A DNA stretch of 64,000 bases from Dendrolimus kikuchii (taxonomy: Eukaryota; Arthropoda; Insecta; Lepidoptera; Lasiocampidae). Below the pieces are notes generated by a model that saw only the letters and a program-made list of their open reading frames with translations, ran no database searches and was not told the DNA's origin. The stretch covers positions 1,433,501 through 1,497,500 of the forward strand of contig CM034392.1 of assembly GCA_019925095.2 (NCBI GenBank), written 5' to 3'. Shown here piece after piece: positions 54,413 through 64,000 of this stretch. Every line of letters starts with the position of its first letter. Within the stretch, counting starts at the first letter, position 1. The position numbers and the translations under genes were made by a program.

Positions 54413-54646
54413 TGTAGCTTTACGCCAGTTCCCTTGTGGGGTAGGCACGAACGACAGAGCGCCGTTCAGGCTTATTCTTACACACCTCACTCGCTTCTTT
54501 GACATTCATAGCTCTTGCCATGCACGCTCGTCTGTACTTAAGGCTCCTGACAACACCTTCTGCTAGTACACGACCAATTTGATCATGGAAGGTGTGTCGT
54601 GGCCTTCCACGACTCCCGCTTCACTGGCGTGAAGCTATGTATATAG
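54413..54646 (-). mobile_element. A-family LINE with inverted 3' tail piece
   Basis: A diverged minus copy (54413-54620) is followed at 54624-54646 by a plus-strand A 3' end (ctggcgtgaagctatgtata). The two ends form an inverted repeat. Confidence 0.65.
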
Positions 54647-54825
54647 TAATTGTGTGTTGTAAGGAATTTTAGTGCTGGAGGCGTGCGCCCACGCACACCA
54701 ATCACAGAACAGCGGACCATAACAATGCTATCTATGCCTATGGCATAAATTATACTTAGATCTTGAGTACAGGGCCGTATGAGATAATTTTTATTAACAG
54801 GTTTTAAGACATGGACTACATACAT

Positions 54826-55087
54826 AGAGCCCAAAAATTAATAACCCAGGCACAGAAAGGAAAAAAACAACACACATGGCACTAGTTAGGACAATATATA
54901 TAAGTATAGATATAAGGCCCACACTGCACATGCACTTCCCCACAACACCAGCATGTAACAGATACACTCTACATTAGTATAAATTTAGTATTAAAACTAG
55001 AATAAATTAATATAATAAGTTATTCGTAAGATACATACACCTCAACACAAAAATGAATAAATTAATGTCACACACAAGTAACAAAAT
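54826..55087 (+). mobile_element. J-family LINE 3' UTR, partial
   Basis: The stretches aaaaattaataacccaggca, acaccagcatgtaacagata and ttaatgtcacacac match 59525-60020. It is cut by an A element. Confidence 0.65.
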
Positions 55088-55456
55088 AACTAATACATAC
55101 ATACATAACTTCACGCCAGTTCCCTTGCGGGGTAGGCACGAACAACAGAGCGCCATTTAGGCCCATTCTTACACACCTCACTTGCTTCTTTGACATTCAT
55201 AACTCTTGTCATGCACACTCGTCTGTTCTTAAGGCTCCTGACATCACCCTCCGCTAGTACACGATCAATTTGATCATGGAAGGTGTGTCGTGGTCTTCCA
55301 AGATTTCTGCATCCATCCACTTTTGCATTGTATATCTGTTTAGTCATTCTTTCATCATGCATTCCTTTCCTTACCTTCACCCCGACACTCTCTTTCAGAC
55401 CAACTCTCTTTCTTACTTCGGTATTACGAACGCGGTCCGCGAGCGTCACTCCGGAC
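55088..55456 (-). mobile_element. A-family RTE-like LINE, internally deleted
   Basis: The frame loses MLRWFGHVER (VRKG joins MHDERMTKQIY). It extends upstream to ADRVRNTEVR. Confidence 0.8.
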
Positions 55457-55574
55457 TCCGGACAAAAAATAAATAAAAATAAATGTTTTTAAATTGACAC
55501 TTGGTTGCTAAGTTGCAAAAGTCAACAACACGAAAGAAAAAATAGCCTCGAGTAAAGTGCATTTTGCAATAAAA

Positions 55575-55895
55575 AAAATATTCTGTTTTTTTTTATTGCA
55601 GTAGTTCAGCAGACAGGCAGACGGCCCACTTGATGGAAAGCGGTTACCATCGCCTATGGACATTTGCAACACCAAAAGTGCTACAAATGCGTTGCTGCTC
55701 TCTTAAGGGAGACTGGAACCTGGTCACTAATGCCGGAACACAACTCAAAGTTGTTATGGCGATATGCTTTAGACTAGGGGTGATAGCCATCCAGTCGGGC
55801 AAATGCGCTACCACCTGGCTGTGGGTTGTTTTGTCGCCTCTTACGACAGGCCGCCCCAACACAGGAAATTGTATTCTTTCTCCGTTCCTGCACAG
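55575..55895 (-). mobile_element. B-family element, long form
   Basis: From poly(T) and attgcagtagttcagcag to ctgcacagataaac. Confidence 0.8.
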
Positions 55896-56351
55896 ATAAA
55901 CTGTATTTTGAACAGTCTGTATTTTTCATTTTAGATTTACGATACTGAATAACAAAAGTAGTAGGGTTCGTTTCACAGAACTCTCAATTAAGCGAACGAC
56001 CGACATTCACTTGCCAAATCGTTTTACGTTAAATATGTAGATGACTAACATACAGGTTGTAGTCACTATGGGTCTTAATTATAAGAAAGACTATTGAAAA
56101 GCTACAATATTAATGACTTAATAGTCGTATACACTATTATGTGGGAGTCGTGCTCATGCGCATATTACAAGTAATCTCCGATCACATGCGTGTAGCCTAT
56201 CATTACTCGGTGTACAACAACTACGGGTTATTAGTCATGGTGATAGTAATTATTGTCATGGTCAAGCATGACTTTGACATAGTAACCATGTAAAGTTACA
56301 TGCCTACAATAAAAATAAATATTACTAGTAGTGCTAGCGCAAATTTTCGCG
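55896..56351. other. No recognisable feature
   Basis: No supported frame; no family match. Confidence 0.35.
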
Positions 56352-56354
56352 TTA

Positions 56355-56975
56355 GGCTACGTTCAGATGACAAGCGCTCAACGAGCGTTGAACGCGCGTT
56401 AAATTTTTTGTATAGTGTTCACATGGTGCGCACTTGTTAGGCGGTAAACGCGCGTTGTCGCGGCCGCCCTGTTTCAGTTTGAGTTCAACATTTGTCGAAG
56501 ATGGACGTAGAATCAGTTTTAACGGTGATTTTATTTTATTTTTTAACAATGTCTTCTTTTCTTCATTGTCATGTCCTTCACAGAATATAAGGACGAATTA
56601 TTCCCAAGCCCAACTTCTTAAACTCTTATCTGAATAATCGCTACTTGTCATGTCCCATATCGCATGGCGTTTCTCTATTTCATCAATTATTAATTCCGTA
56701 TTAAAAGCTTCGGTTTCCATTTCGAACGATTTCCGTACCAATTTGATAAACCCTAAAATACGTCTATCCGCGTCGAAAGCGCGCGCTCAACTGAACGGAA
56801 ACATAGAAAACCAATGATCTCAAAGCGCGCGCTAATGGCGCGCGCTGACAACAGTCGAGCGCTAGTGCAGCGTTCAACGCGCACTTTATTAAAACACGCG
56901 TAAGCATGTGTACGGTTTGAATAAAATGTATGTAGCTGTAAAAACGCGTTGAGCGCTTATCATCTGAACGTATCC
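56355..56975 (-). mobile_element. PIF/Harbinger-like element with MADF-like ORF remnant
   Basis: Inverted ends ggctacgttcagatgacaag and its near reverse complement cttatcatctgaacgtatcc are flanked by TTA (56352-56354 and 56976-56978). On the minus strand METEAFNTELIIDEIEKRHA, then IWDM and LRSWAWE, fit the LIxxVExRPxLWD ... AW pattern of MADF domains, an accessory protein type of Harbinger elements. The 621-bp element is non-autonomous. Confidence 0.7.
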
Positions 56976-57094
56976 TTATGGCTACGTATTTGTTAGTAAA
57001 TTGCAATGGCGCCACCTGTAGTGTATATAATAATATTACTTGAGAAATTATAATGCATGTCTACGACAAGGTGCCGCTAGAGTGCACTACACCA

Positions 57095-57262
57095 TTATTC
57101 AAATGGCAACACTAAAAGGTTGTGCAATTTATGATTTCATAGAGTGGTAACACAAAATAAAAGTCTTCTTGAAAACGCATCGGTGTTGACATCTAACATC
57201 CTAAAAATCCACGTAAATCAAATTAATCGCCGGAACAAGCTTCCTAAATAATGAAGCAAACA
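57095..57262. repeat. T-family repeat, copy 2
   Basis: Aligns with 32262-32476. Its end is interrupted by the hAT-like U2. Confidence 0.5.
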
Positions 57263-57271
57263 AGGCACAAG

Positions 57272-58674
57272 TAGGGTTGCCATCTTTTTTTGAAGAGAAT
57301 ATAGTATTTTTTCTTTTGACCTCTTAATGACCACATTTTGTAACTCTTGAACTAAACGCCCAAAGTGCTTAAAAAAGGTTTCCACGGCGAAGACCCAAGA
57401 CTTTAAACTTTAAAAAATGTACCTTACAGTAATCTCACAAGTATGATTTTTTTCTTGTGTCAGGTGAACGATTGAAGAAAAAAAAGGACAAAAACAGATT
57501 ACCTTTTAGTAGGCCTTTGGGTCAAATGCAGTAGACTTCAAACAACAAAGTTCTTACAACATGTTTTTTTTTAACTACCTTCAAAAATATCAAAAATGAA
57601 ATTAAACTTAAAAATCAATGTACCAAATCAAACAACAAACAAAAAAGTCTTTTAAAATTATTGAAAACATTTATTTTATTATTTATTTGACCATAAAAGT
57701 ATAGTGCTTTTGGGAAAGTTAGGGGCAAAAATAGTACACATTTATTTTTCATAAATTATTCTATATTTAATTTATTTAATTATTGAATTTCCATGTGAAT
57801 TTATTACTACATTTTGCTTTAGGCAGCAAAGGTCTATTATTTTTAAAATCATCATACAAATCTGAACAAAAAGCGCGACAACTGAATTAGCGATGAAAAT
57901 ATAGTACATTTCTTACTATATTATTTTTCTATAATATGTTGTTGCAAGCCGATACTAATCCTTTGCAGGTGTCTTATTACCCCTTTGAATTTGAATGAAT
58001 AATTTTTCGCGCTAATCTCTTTGTTCATGCCGGCGTAAGACGTCGTAAAACCTTCTTTCCTCTGTTGGTATTTCATGCGAGTTCTTGGAAGCCCTTAAGC
58101 GGACCACTTAACGATTTCAAGAACCAGTGGGCGGCATGTTGCTAGGAGGAAATGAATGAGGATCGGTCAGTCGGGAAATGCGTCAGTCGTATTCTGACTT
58201 CGAACGAGGCGTTACCTAGTGCATTTTCGCAGCAAGTATCTCATTATAATGAGGAACTGTGCAATTTATGTGATAACGATTTTCTGCCATACGGTTAGGT
58301 TTTGTTGTATTCGACTATACTTGTAAGAACTCTGAATTACGTGTGTATACTACTAATAAGCTTTGTGATAATTTCAACAGCATTTTCGAATTTACATCCT
58401 ACAAATCCCCTACAAATTCGTAACAATTGGCTAGAATATAGTAGGATATATATTATACATATTGATATTGTGATTACTAGCTGACCCGGCAAACGTTGTT
58501 CTGCCATAAAAATAAAAATAAAACACTATAGGAGGGTGAAAAATACTTACAACCTATTTTCATACCTACCAAATATACAAAAAAATTGGTTAAGCCGTTT
58601 CGGAGGAGTTCGACTGCAAACACCTTGACACGAGATCTTTATATTTAGACTGAATAGTATGGTTGGGAAATCTA
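57272..58674. mobile_element. hAT-like DNA element U2 with nested Helitron
   Basis: Starts TAGGGTTGCCATC and ends ggttgggaaaTCTA. It shares internal blocks with U1 (aatttattactac, gcagcaaag, atatagtacatt). Flanks ggcacaag and tgcacgag match at 6 of 8 positions, a decayed duplication. Positions 57960-58430 are not shared with U1 and are unassigned. Confidence 0.55.
58477..58650 (-). mobile_element. Helitron nested in U2
   Basis: Left end CTAGctgacccggcaaacgt after a plus-strand A. The right end is near ttatatttaga. U sequence resumes at gaatagtatggttggg. Confidence 0.6.
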
Positions 58675-58702
58675 TGCACGAGGTATGTAGGTGGTTAAAT
58701 AT

Positions 58703-59217
58703 TGCTACGAGTTGCAGGACTCGAATTAAAATGCCGCTAGAATTACTATAGAATTTATTAGAACTATACAAACACGTATAACACAGCCAGGTGGTAGGGC
58801 ATTTGCCCCACTGGATGGCTACCACCCCTGCCATACAAATATAACTGAACACAATCAGTTCAAACGTAATGCGCGATGCAATAACACGCGCAAAGTCCGT
58901 CACTATATAGATTATCGAATGTACACATGTCTTGTCTCGCTAGTGGTTATCGCTTCACTGACCATCTCTCCATAGGGCCATTGCTTTATACTGCACCGAT
59001 ACAATATGGCTGCTCGACCGCGTACACTGAATTTCTTAGAATCAGTTTGACACACCTGGCTAATGACTGCCTTAAAAGCTTACAACACGCAATAGGCTGT
59101 TTTTCTAATTACAAATTTTAAACACAAAGTAAACAAAAGCAGTCGAAATTCAGAAAGGTAATAAAGTGTGTGTTTTATGGTAGGCAGGTGTGCGTCCACT
59201 TTAGTCGGCGTGTAACA
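58703..59217 (+). mobile_element. Solo LTR 3, with an inserted B fragment
   Basis: TGCTACGAG ... gtGTAACA, 515 bp, flanked by ATAT (58699-58702 and 59218-59221). Homologous to LTRs 1 and 2. A B piece of about 44 bp sits at 58787-58830. Confidence 0.8.
58787..58830 (+). mobile_element. 44-bp B-family fragment inside LTR 3
   Basis: Starts at the recurrent gccaggtggtagggca boundary and ends tggctaccacccctg, exactly one hairpin unit of B. Confidence 0.8.
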
Positions 59218-59279
59218 ATATTAAAATCAGTTTGATGACGAAAAATATTTATGTGGCTTATTTCGTATAAACCCTGAGT

Positions 59280-59500
59280 CGAGGCTTAAAACACTATAAG
59301 AAGAAAGAAGCGCAACCCCAGCGCCATCTTTATACTAATATTTTTCTATCCCACGGAAACGACACCCTAAGTGTAAATTCGGGCTGTACGCTAGGTCTGT
59401 ATCGAGTTTCACTTGCTTAAATTAGTTCAGTACTTCTCACATGATGCTCTGCTCTAACAGACAGACAGACAAAAACACTAGAAGTTGCATTTTCAAAATA
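59280..59500 (-). mobile_element. R-family repeat
   Basis: Minus-strand words agcgccatc, tcccacggaaacgacac and agacagacagacaaaaac parallel 43131-43355 in reverse. Confidence 0.45.
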
Positions 59501-59524
59501 TGACACCCATAACAGACTTATAAC

Positions 59525-60020
59525 ATCACTAACACCAACTGAAAATTTTTCATGTCACAACAATTAAACAATAAATTATAACACCACACAAAGTCACAAA
59601 CACACAACTAACAACAAAACTTACACACATACTCACACCAACGCGCACTACCACCGCATTGCATTACACGCACACTTCACAAACAAACCAAGACACACAA
59701 AGAGCCTAAAAATTAATAACCCAGACACAGAAAGGAAAAACAACACACATGGCAGTTGTTACGATAATATATATGCTGCACATGCACTTCCTCACAACAC
59801 CAGCATGTAACAGATACAATCTACATTCGTATAAGTTTAGTATTAAAATTAGAATAAATTAATATAATACATTATTCTTAAGGTAACCACAACATAAAAA
59901 TCACAGAATTAATGTCACACACAGTAACAAAAATAAACAATAAGCGTGTATGGACTCTAAAATCTTTCATAGAAATTAAGTTGTGTGTGTGAGTCCGTAG
60001 AGCTGTTAAAAAAAAACATA
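59525..60020 (+). mobile_element. J-family LINE 3' UTR, longest copy
   Basis: C/A-rich UTR (aaagtcacaaacacacaact), ending gagtccgtagagctgttaaa plus poly(A). Reference copy for 15418, 19868 and 54826. Confidence 0.65.
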
Positions 60021-60071
60021 CTTATTACTAGCTGTCGCGACAGACGCTGTCGTGCCCTGAAGAAAGGAAAT

Positions 60072-60437
60072 TCGTAATACCGAAGTAAGAAAGAGAGTTG
60101 GTCTGAAGGAGAGTGTCGGGGTGAAGGTAAGGAAAGGAATGCTCGGGTGGTTCGGGCATGTGGAAAGAAGGCATGATGAAAGAATGACTAAACAGATATA
60201 CAATGCAAAAGTGGATGTATGCAGAAGTCGTGGAAGGCCACGACACACCTTCCATGATCAAATTGATCGTGTACTAGCAGAAGGTGATGTCAGGAGCCTT
60301 AAAAACAGACGAGCGTGCATGATAAGAGTTATGAATGTCAAAGAAGCAAGTGAGGTGTGTAAGAATAAGCCTAAATGGCGCTCTGTTGTTCGTGCCTACC
60401 CTGCAAGGGAACTGGCGTGAAGTTATGTATGTATGTA
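60072..60437 (+). mobile_element. A-family RTE-like LINE
   Basis: Intact 99-codon C-terminal frame (MKVRKGMLGWFGHVERRHDE to ARELA and stop) with (ATGT)n tail. Confidence 0.8.
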
Positions 60438-60482
60438 AAAGTAAAAAAAAATAGACCAGATCGATGTCGGTGGGGAGCGTTC

Positions 60483-60533
60483 ATAAAATGCTGGCCGCAT
60501 TTCCACGTTGTATGGCAACACTAATCCATTGCC
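60483..60533 (-). mobile_element. G-family fragment
   Basis: The stretch atttccacgttgtatggcaaca parallels gttgccacgttgtatagcaacg at 15803, the GNAAS-box region. 50 bp only. Confidence 0.5.
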
Positions 60534-60905
60534 AGACATATTCAAAAATTAAAAATGCACCCATCATATATAAATCTATTCGACTTCACTCAACACAATC
60601 GCAGCCTAGAAAACAACTATTATTTATTATAATCAGTGCAATTTCCTTTTTTCTCTGATGTCTTAATTGACAAGTGTAACGTGAAGAGGCGAGCTGCGAT
60701 TCGCTCCAGAACGCTGGACATTCAGCACACGAGGACACGTAGGCAAGCTATATTGTAGTACAACAAGTTTGCCGACTCGTACAGTTGATTCACATCAAAG
60801 ACCACAACTGTGAAGTCTTCTTCGCTTCAGTTTGAAGTTAGGCAGCTAACTTCAAGGCAAATAATTCACAAGAGAGTGTAATTTACCCTGCTACTTTACT
60901 TACTT
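60534..60905. other. No recognisable feature
   Basis: No frame or repeat supported. Confidence 0.35.
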
Positions 60906-61200
60906 ATACTTTTTTTTTTTTTGAGGCGAGGGAAAATGCTCAACCGATTTACGCACAAACTGGACCGTTGCTAAGGGAACGACACGCGTCGGTCGGGGGC
61001 GATAACACTGCAGCAATAGTATGCTCTTGGCAGTGCTCCGTCCGCGATCGACGTCACAGAATAGTGTGGAAGACTCCGAGCGTTGCTGCACGGGCGAGCA
61101 ACCCCAATACCCACTAAAAACCCCCTCTTCCCTGTCGACCCTGCGCTTTTGTTTGTGTTGGAAAGGCTGAGATTTAGAACATAGTTACGCCCAGCCGAAG
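60906..61200 (-). mobile_element. H-family LINE 3' end
   Basis: Poly(T) at 60909-60922, then gaggcgagggaaaatgct. Homologous to 48168-48517 with substantial divergence; shares acatagttacgcccag. Confidence 0.65.
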
Positions 61201-61275
61201 GCTTTAAAATTAAACAACCCACAGCCAGATGGTGGGGCATTGGTTAGGCTGGATGACCACCATCTCTGGTCTAGA
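61201..61275 (+). mobile_element. Diverged B-family fragment
   Basis: The stretch aacaacccacagccagatgg ... ccaccatctctggtctagag is the central B region with changes. Confidence 0.6.
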
Positions 61276-61309
61276 GTTGTAACAATTATCACATGTTGAC
61301 GATAAGGGA

Positions 61310-61622
61310 TTTTATCCGTGCAGGAACGGAGAAAGAATACAATTTCCTGCGTTGGGGCGGCCTGTCGTAAGAGGCGACTTAACAACCCACAGCCAGGTGG
61401 TAGGGCTTTCGCCCGACTGGATGGCTACCATCCCTGGTCTAAAGTATGTCGCCATAACAACCTTGAGTTGTGTTCCGGCATTAGTGACCAGATTCCAGTT
61501 TCCCTTAAGAGAGCAGCAGCAGCGCATTTGTAGCAACTTTGGTGTTGCAAATGTCCATAGGCGATGGTAACCGCTTTCCATCAAGTGGGTCTGTCTGTCT
61601 GCTGATCTCCTGCAATAAAAAA
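61310..61622 (+). mobile_element. B-family element, long form
   Basis: From ttttatccgtgcaggaacgg to ctcctgcaataaaa. Flanked by aaggga (61304-61309 and 61623-61628). Confidence 0.8.
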
Positions 61623-61785
61623 AAGGGAATATATCCTGATGAAAGCCGAATGATATTTGAAACCCGCTAATCGGCCTTAGGCAAGTCATGTACCGCCGTG
61701 CTCCTAAAATTGGCAAACCCAAGTCAGCAATAGGAATTTTATAGGTCGAGGTAGACAAACACACACATTGTGTGTATATAGTAAT

Positions 61786-62095
61786 AGTCGTCGAGAGTCG
61801 TGGTAGCGTAATGGCAAACGAACGCGTCCAAAACTCAAATGGCGCGGGTTCGAATCCTGACCGGAACGCATGCACCACTTAGTCAGTTTTCTGACCTAAT
61901 GTGCATATTGCTACAATTGCCACGTGCTAACAACTGTGAAGGAAAACATCGTGATGAAATCTGCACATCGAGGTAACCGATATGTCAAATCTGCCAAGCC
62001 GCCTTGGACAAGCGTGGCGGGTATGCTGTCCGTTCCCCAATAATGGGAGGCCCGAGTCCAGCAGTGGGACGTTTATAGGCTGATATTATTGTTGC
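61786..62095 (+). mobile_element. tRNA-derived SINE, family Q (Metulj-like)
   Basis: tRNA-like head with gtggtagcgtaatggc (A box) and gggttcgaatcctg (B box), then gtgaaggaaaacatcgtgat and the agcgtggcgggtatgc ... gggaggcccgagtcc tail, ending near gatattattgtt. The head is not a functional tRNA: no cloverleaf could be closed. Confidence 0.7.
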
Positions 62096-62402
62096 CTCAT
62101 ATATAATATTAGACTAATTAAAGATTTTGTAAGAAAAATCTAAATGCATAATAGTGTCTCTCTCAGATGCCTGACGCGGCGCACATGCGCTGTACGCGGC
62201 GTCTATACATCGTACGCCGCACAGTCATTCACGAACCGTTATGTTTTCGACGTCAGTTAATTTGTCAAAGAAAATCTTACAATCATAGTGAGTGTACGGG
62301 AAATTCTGACGCGCGTTTAATAAACGTTTCCAAAGTTACCATTGGTATTACGCCGGAAGACGTGTCCAGCATCGATTGACGCTAGATGCCGTTTTCAGCA
62401 GT
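62096..62402. other. Unassigned, partly GC-rich
   Basis: Positions 62165-62225 repeat gcggcg(c/t)-type words (gacgcggcgcacatgcgctg, tacgcggcgtc). The 70-codon frame there has no motif. Confidence 0.3.
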
Positions 62403-62415
62403 TGTGATAGACCAC

Positions 62416-62810
62416 AATCTCGTATGGAAGCGAGAGTTGGGTATGGAAGAGAGAGCATGAAAGTAGAGTAAACGCGGTCGAGATGCGAGCACTGCGCAAA
62501 ATCTGCGGAGCGACGCTCGCGGACCGCGTTCGTAATACCGAAGTAAGAAAGAGAGTTGGTCTGAAAGAGAGTGTCGGGGTGAAGGTAAGGAAAGGAATGC
62601 TCCGGTGGTTCGACACACCTTCCATGATCAAATTGATCGTGTACTAGCAGAAGGTGATGTCAGGAGCCTTAAGAACAGACGAGCGTGCATAACAAGAGCT
62701 ATGAATGTCAAAGAAGCAAGTGAGGTGTGTAAGAATAAGCCTAAATGGCGCTCCGTTCGTGCCTACCCCCCAAGGGAACTGGCGTGAAGTTATGTATGTA
62801 TGTATGTGTA
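62416..62810 (+). mobile_element. A-family RTE-like LINE, internally deleted
   Basis: Perfect 13-bp duplications tgtgatagaccac (62403-62415 and 62811-62823). It extends upstream to GSESWVWKREHES and loses the segment between LRWF and RHTFHDQI. Confidence 0.85.
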
Positions 62811-62823
62811 TGTGATAGACCAC

Positions 62824-62856
62824 GTCTTTAGACCATTCAACTACAGAGGCCGTCGA
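62824..62856 (-). mobile_element. SINE E head fragment
   Basis: The stretch ccattcaactacagaggccgtc is the reverse complement of the E head. Confidence 0.45.
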
Positions 62857-63084
62857 TATTATTGACTAATTGAGACTGCAATGTCGATTGGAGAAATCTG
62901 CGGCAGATCTGCGCATACGCGCCATAAATAATGCATTATCGCGTGACTTATTAAACTAATAGGTGAATGCTTGGTTTTTTGCCGCTGTTCTATGGTATTC
63001 CCACTGTCTTTAAAATTAATAGACATGTATTAATTAAACTTTTTATTTCTTAACTAATTAATACAATTACCAAACGCGTCTAGA
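62857..63084. other. No recognisable feature
   Basis: AT-rich; nothing supported. Confidence 0.35.
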
Positions 63085-63475
63085 TCAGCCGGTTCAGCGG
63101 CGGAAACAGCCGAATCACTCAAGCGGCGCAAATATGCAACCCTCAGTGAGAGTTATAAGTTTGTGCCGTTTGCTGTCGAGACGCTTGGACCGTGGGGTCC
63201 TGAGGCCATGAGCCTCTACCAAAATTTATCGAAACGACCCATTGACTCTTCAGGTGATCAGAGGGCTGGTGCTTACCTCCGGCAACGGATCAGTATGGCT
63301 ATCCAACGAGGAAACGTAGCCAGCCGTCTGGGCACCTTACCCGTAGAAGACGGTGATCTGGGCTCAGTATTCTACTTATAGTCTTGAGGGACTATGAGTA
63401 GAATACAATACAAATAAGTTAAGTTTTCTTGCACTGTATTCGATTATATGTAATTTTATTTTGTTAAAAAAAAGG
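63085..63475 (+). mobile_element. G-family LINE C-terminal fragment
   Basis: Frame with SAAETAESLKRRKYATLSES, then VPFAVETLGPWGPEAMSLY and SMAIQRGNVASRLGTLP, stop at 63381, AT-rich UTR and poly(A). It is diverged from 44231 and probably a separate subfamily. Confidence 0.65.
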
Positions 63476-63510
63476 ATCGGTAAAAAAAAATACAATTTAC
63501 TAACTAAAAT

Positions 63511-63652
63511 GGAACTGAAGCAAGTGAGGTGTGTAAGAATAAGCCTAAATGGCGCTCTGTTGTTCGTGCCTACCCCGCAAGGGAACTGGCGTGAAGTTAT
63601 GTATGTATGTAAAATGGAACTGTCGTGAAGTTATGTATGTATGTATGTATGT
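63511..63652 (+). mobile_element. Two nested very short A-family copies
   Basis: An outer copy of only about 37 bp of 3' end (ggaactgtcgtgaagttatg plus (ATGT)n) is flanked by actaactaaaat (63499-63510 and 63653-63664). An inner 93-bp copy (63518-63610) is flanked by aaaatggaactg (63506-63517 and 63611-63622). Confidence 0.85.
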
Positions 63653-63682
63653 ACTAACTAAAATCAGAGAGGTGAATTATAT

Positions 63683-63808
63683 GAAATACAAAATATAAAT
63701 TACCTATTGTCATTTTGTATTTTAAATACCTTTTTATAAAATGCATTTTGTGTTTTATTTGAAATACATTTTATACGTGTATTTTGTAGTTTCAATACAC
63801 AAAATGCT
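63683..63808. repeat. Imperfect repeats of a TTTTGTATTT-type word
   Basis: Words such as attttgtatttt, aaatacattt and cattttgtgtttt recur in both orientations. They may be the subterminal repeats of an unidentified DNA transposon. Confidence 0.4.
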
Positions 63809-64000
63809 TCTCTTTCATTTTTTCCTCTGACGGTCCTGGCAACCATCGCTCGTACTGTCTGACCTTTGACCTTCACCCCTACACATGGGTCTTACCCTCA
63901 GGGCCTTCACCTACACTTGGACCCCATATAGGGCTATTGTCGTACCATTACGTTGAAATTTTGGGCATAGGGTTCTGGGACCACCAAACCTTGGCAGCAG
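63809..64000. other. Unassigned right edge
   Basis: Moderately GC-rich (cttcacccctacacatgggtc). It may be another LINE UTR, but there is no second copy to compare. Confidence 0.3.

Noticed and set aside
61786..61870. Possible tRNA gene (A-box and B-box words)
   Set aside because: No cloverleaf or acceptor stem could be closed, and the sequence continues into a SINE body.
1..64000. CRISPR arrays, operons, phage or bacterial features
   Set aside because: No regularly spaced direct repeats with unique spacers. The codon, splice and repeat signals are all those of an insect nuclear genome.

Overview
This 64-kb window looks like intronic or intergenic DNA from a lepidopteran (moth or butterfly) genome. 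It is AT-rich and consists largely of short, mostly 5'-truncated and nested transposable-element copies. The repeat ends are of kinds familiar from Lepidoptera: Helitron ends of the CGCGGGCA(T/C)AGCTAGT type, LINE tails ending in ACAATAAAGTGTT plus a microsatellite, tRNA-derived SINEs, and an RTE-like LINE ending in (ATGT)n. I cannot name the species. There is no sign of bacterial or viral organisation, no CRISPR array and no rRNA.

One host gene is visible on the + strand. A 5'-UTR/start-codon exon (40521-40615) and a second exon (51093-51183) have good splice sites and matching phase (phase 2 joined to phase 2). They are separated by a 10.5-kb intron full of transposons. A third, very small exon at 54173-54221 is possible but weak. 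The encoded N-terminus is Ser/Arg-rich and I do not recognise the gene.

Repeat families (letters are mine). A: RTE-like LINE, 23 copies. B: about 310-bp A-tailed SINE-like or LINE-tail family, 19 copies plus fragments. D: about 320-bp A-tailed retroelement with TGGCGGGAACTGAAAGG near its 5' end. E and Q: tRNA-derived SINEs. F: Penelope-like repeats. G: LINE C-terminal coding region with RPDGMTLIPW and VETLGPWG. H, I, J, X: LINE 3' ends. K: long-armed fold-back DNA element. O, P, W, S: other LINE pieces. R, T, V, Y: dispersed lepidopteran repeats. U: hAT-like element with 8-bp target duplications. There are also Helitrons, two PIF/Harbinger-like elements with TTA duplications, and three solo LTRs with 4-bp duplications.

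Layout. 1-5.8 kb: H, B, Helitron, E and fold-back K with a nested A. 5.8-9.7 kb: sparse, with A, Helitron, D and B. 9.7-14 kb: F split by a Helitron, V split by LINE W, and two solo LTRs. 14-21 kb: E, inverted pair X, J, G, Helitron, D, P and J. 21-31 kb: the longest A copy (it retains the RT YADD motif), O, B and E. 31-39 kb: I, T, hAT, A, B and F. 39-51 kb: PIF/Harbinger, host exon 1, G, Helitrons, A, H, inverted F, S and D. 51-64 kb: host exon 2, hAT U1, fold-back K2, A, PIF/Harbinger with a MADF-like ORF, hAT U2, solo LTR, J, A, G, B and Q.

The genes here do not form a pathway. The main information is the layered insertion history. Many insertions can be bounded to the base by target-site duplications or by an uninterrupted paralogous copy. 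No intact autonomous transposon is present.
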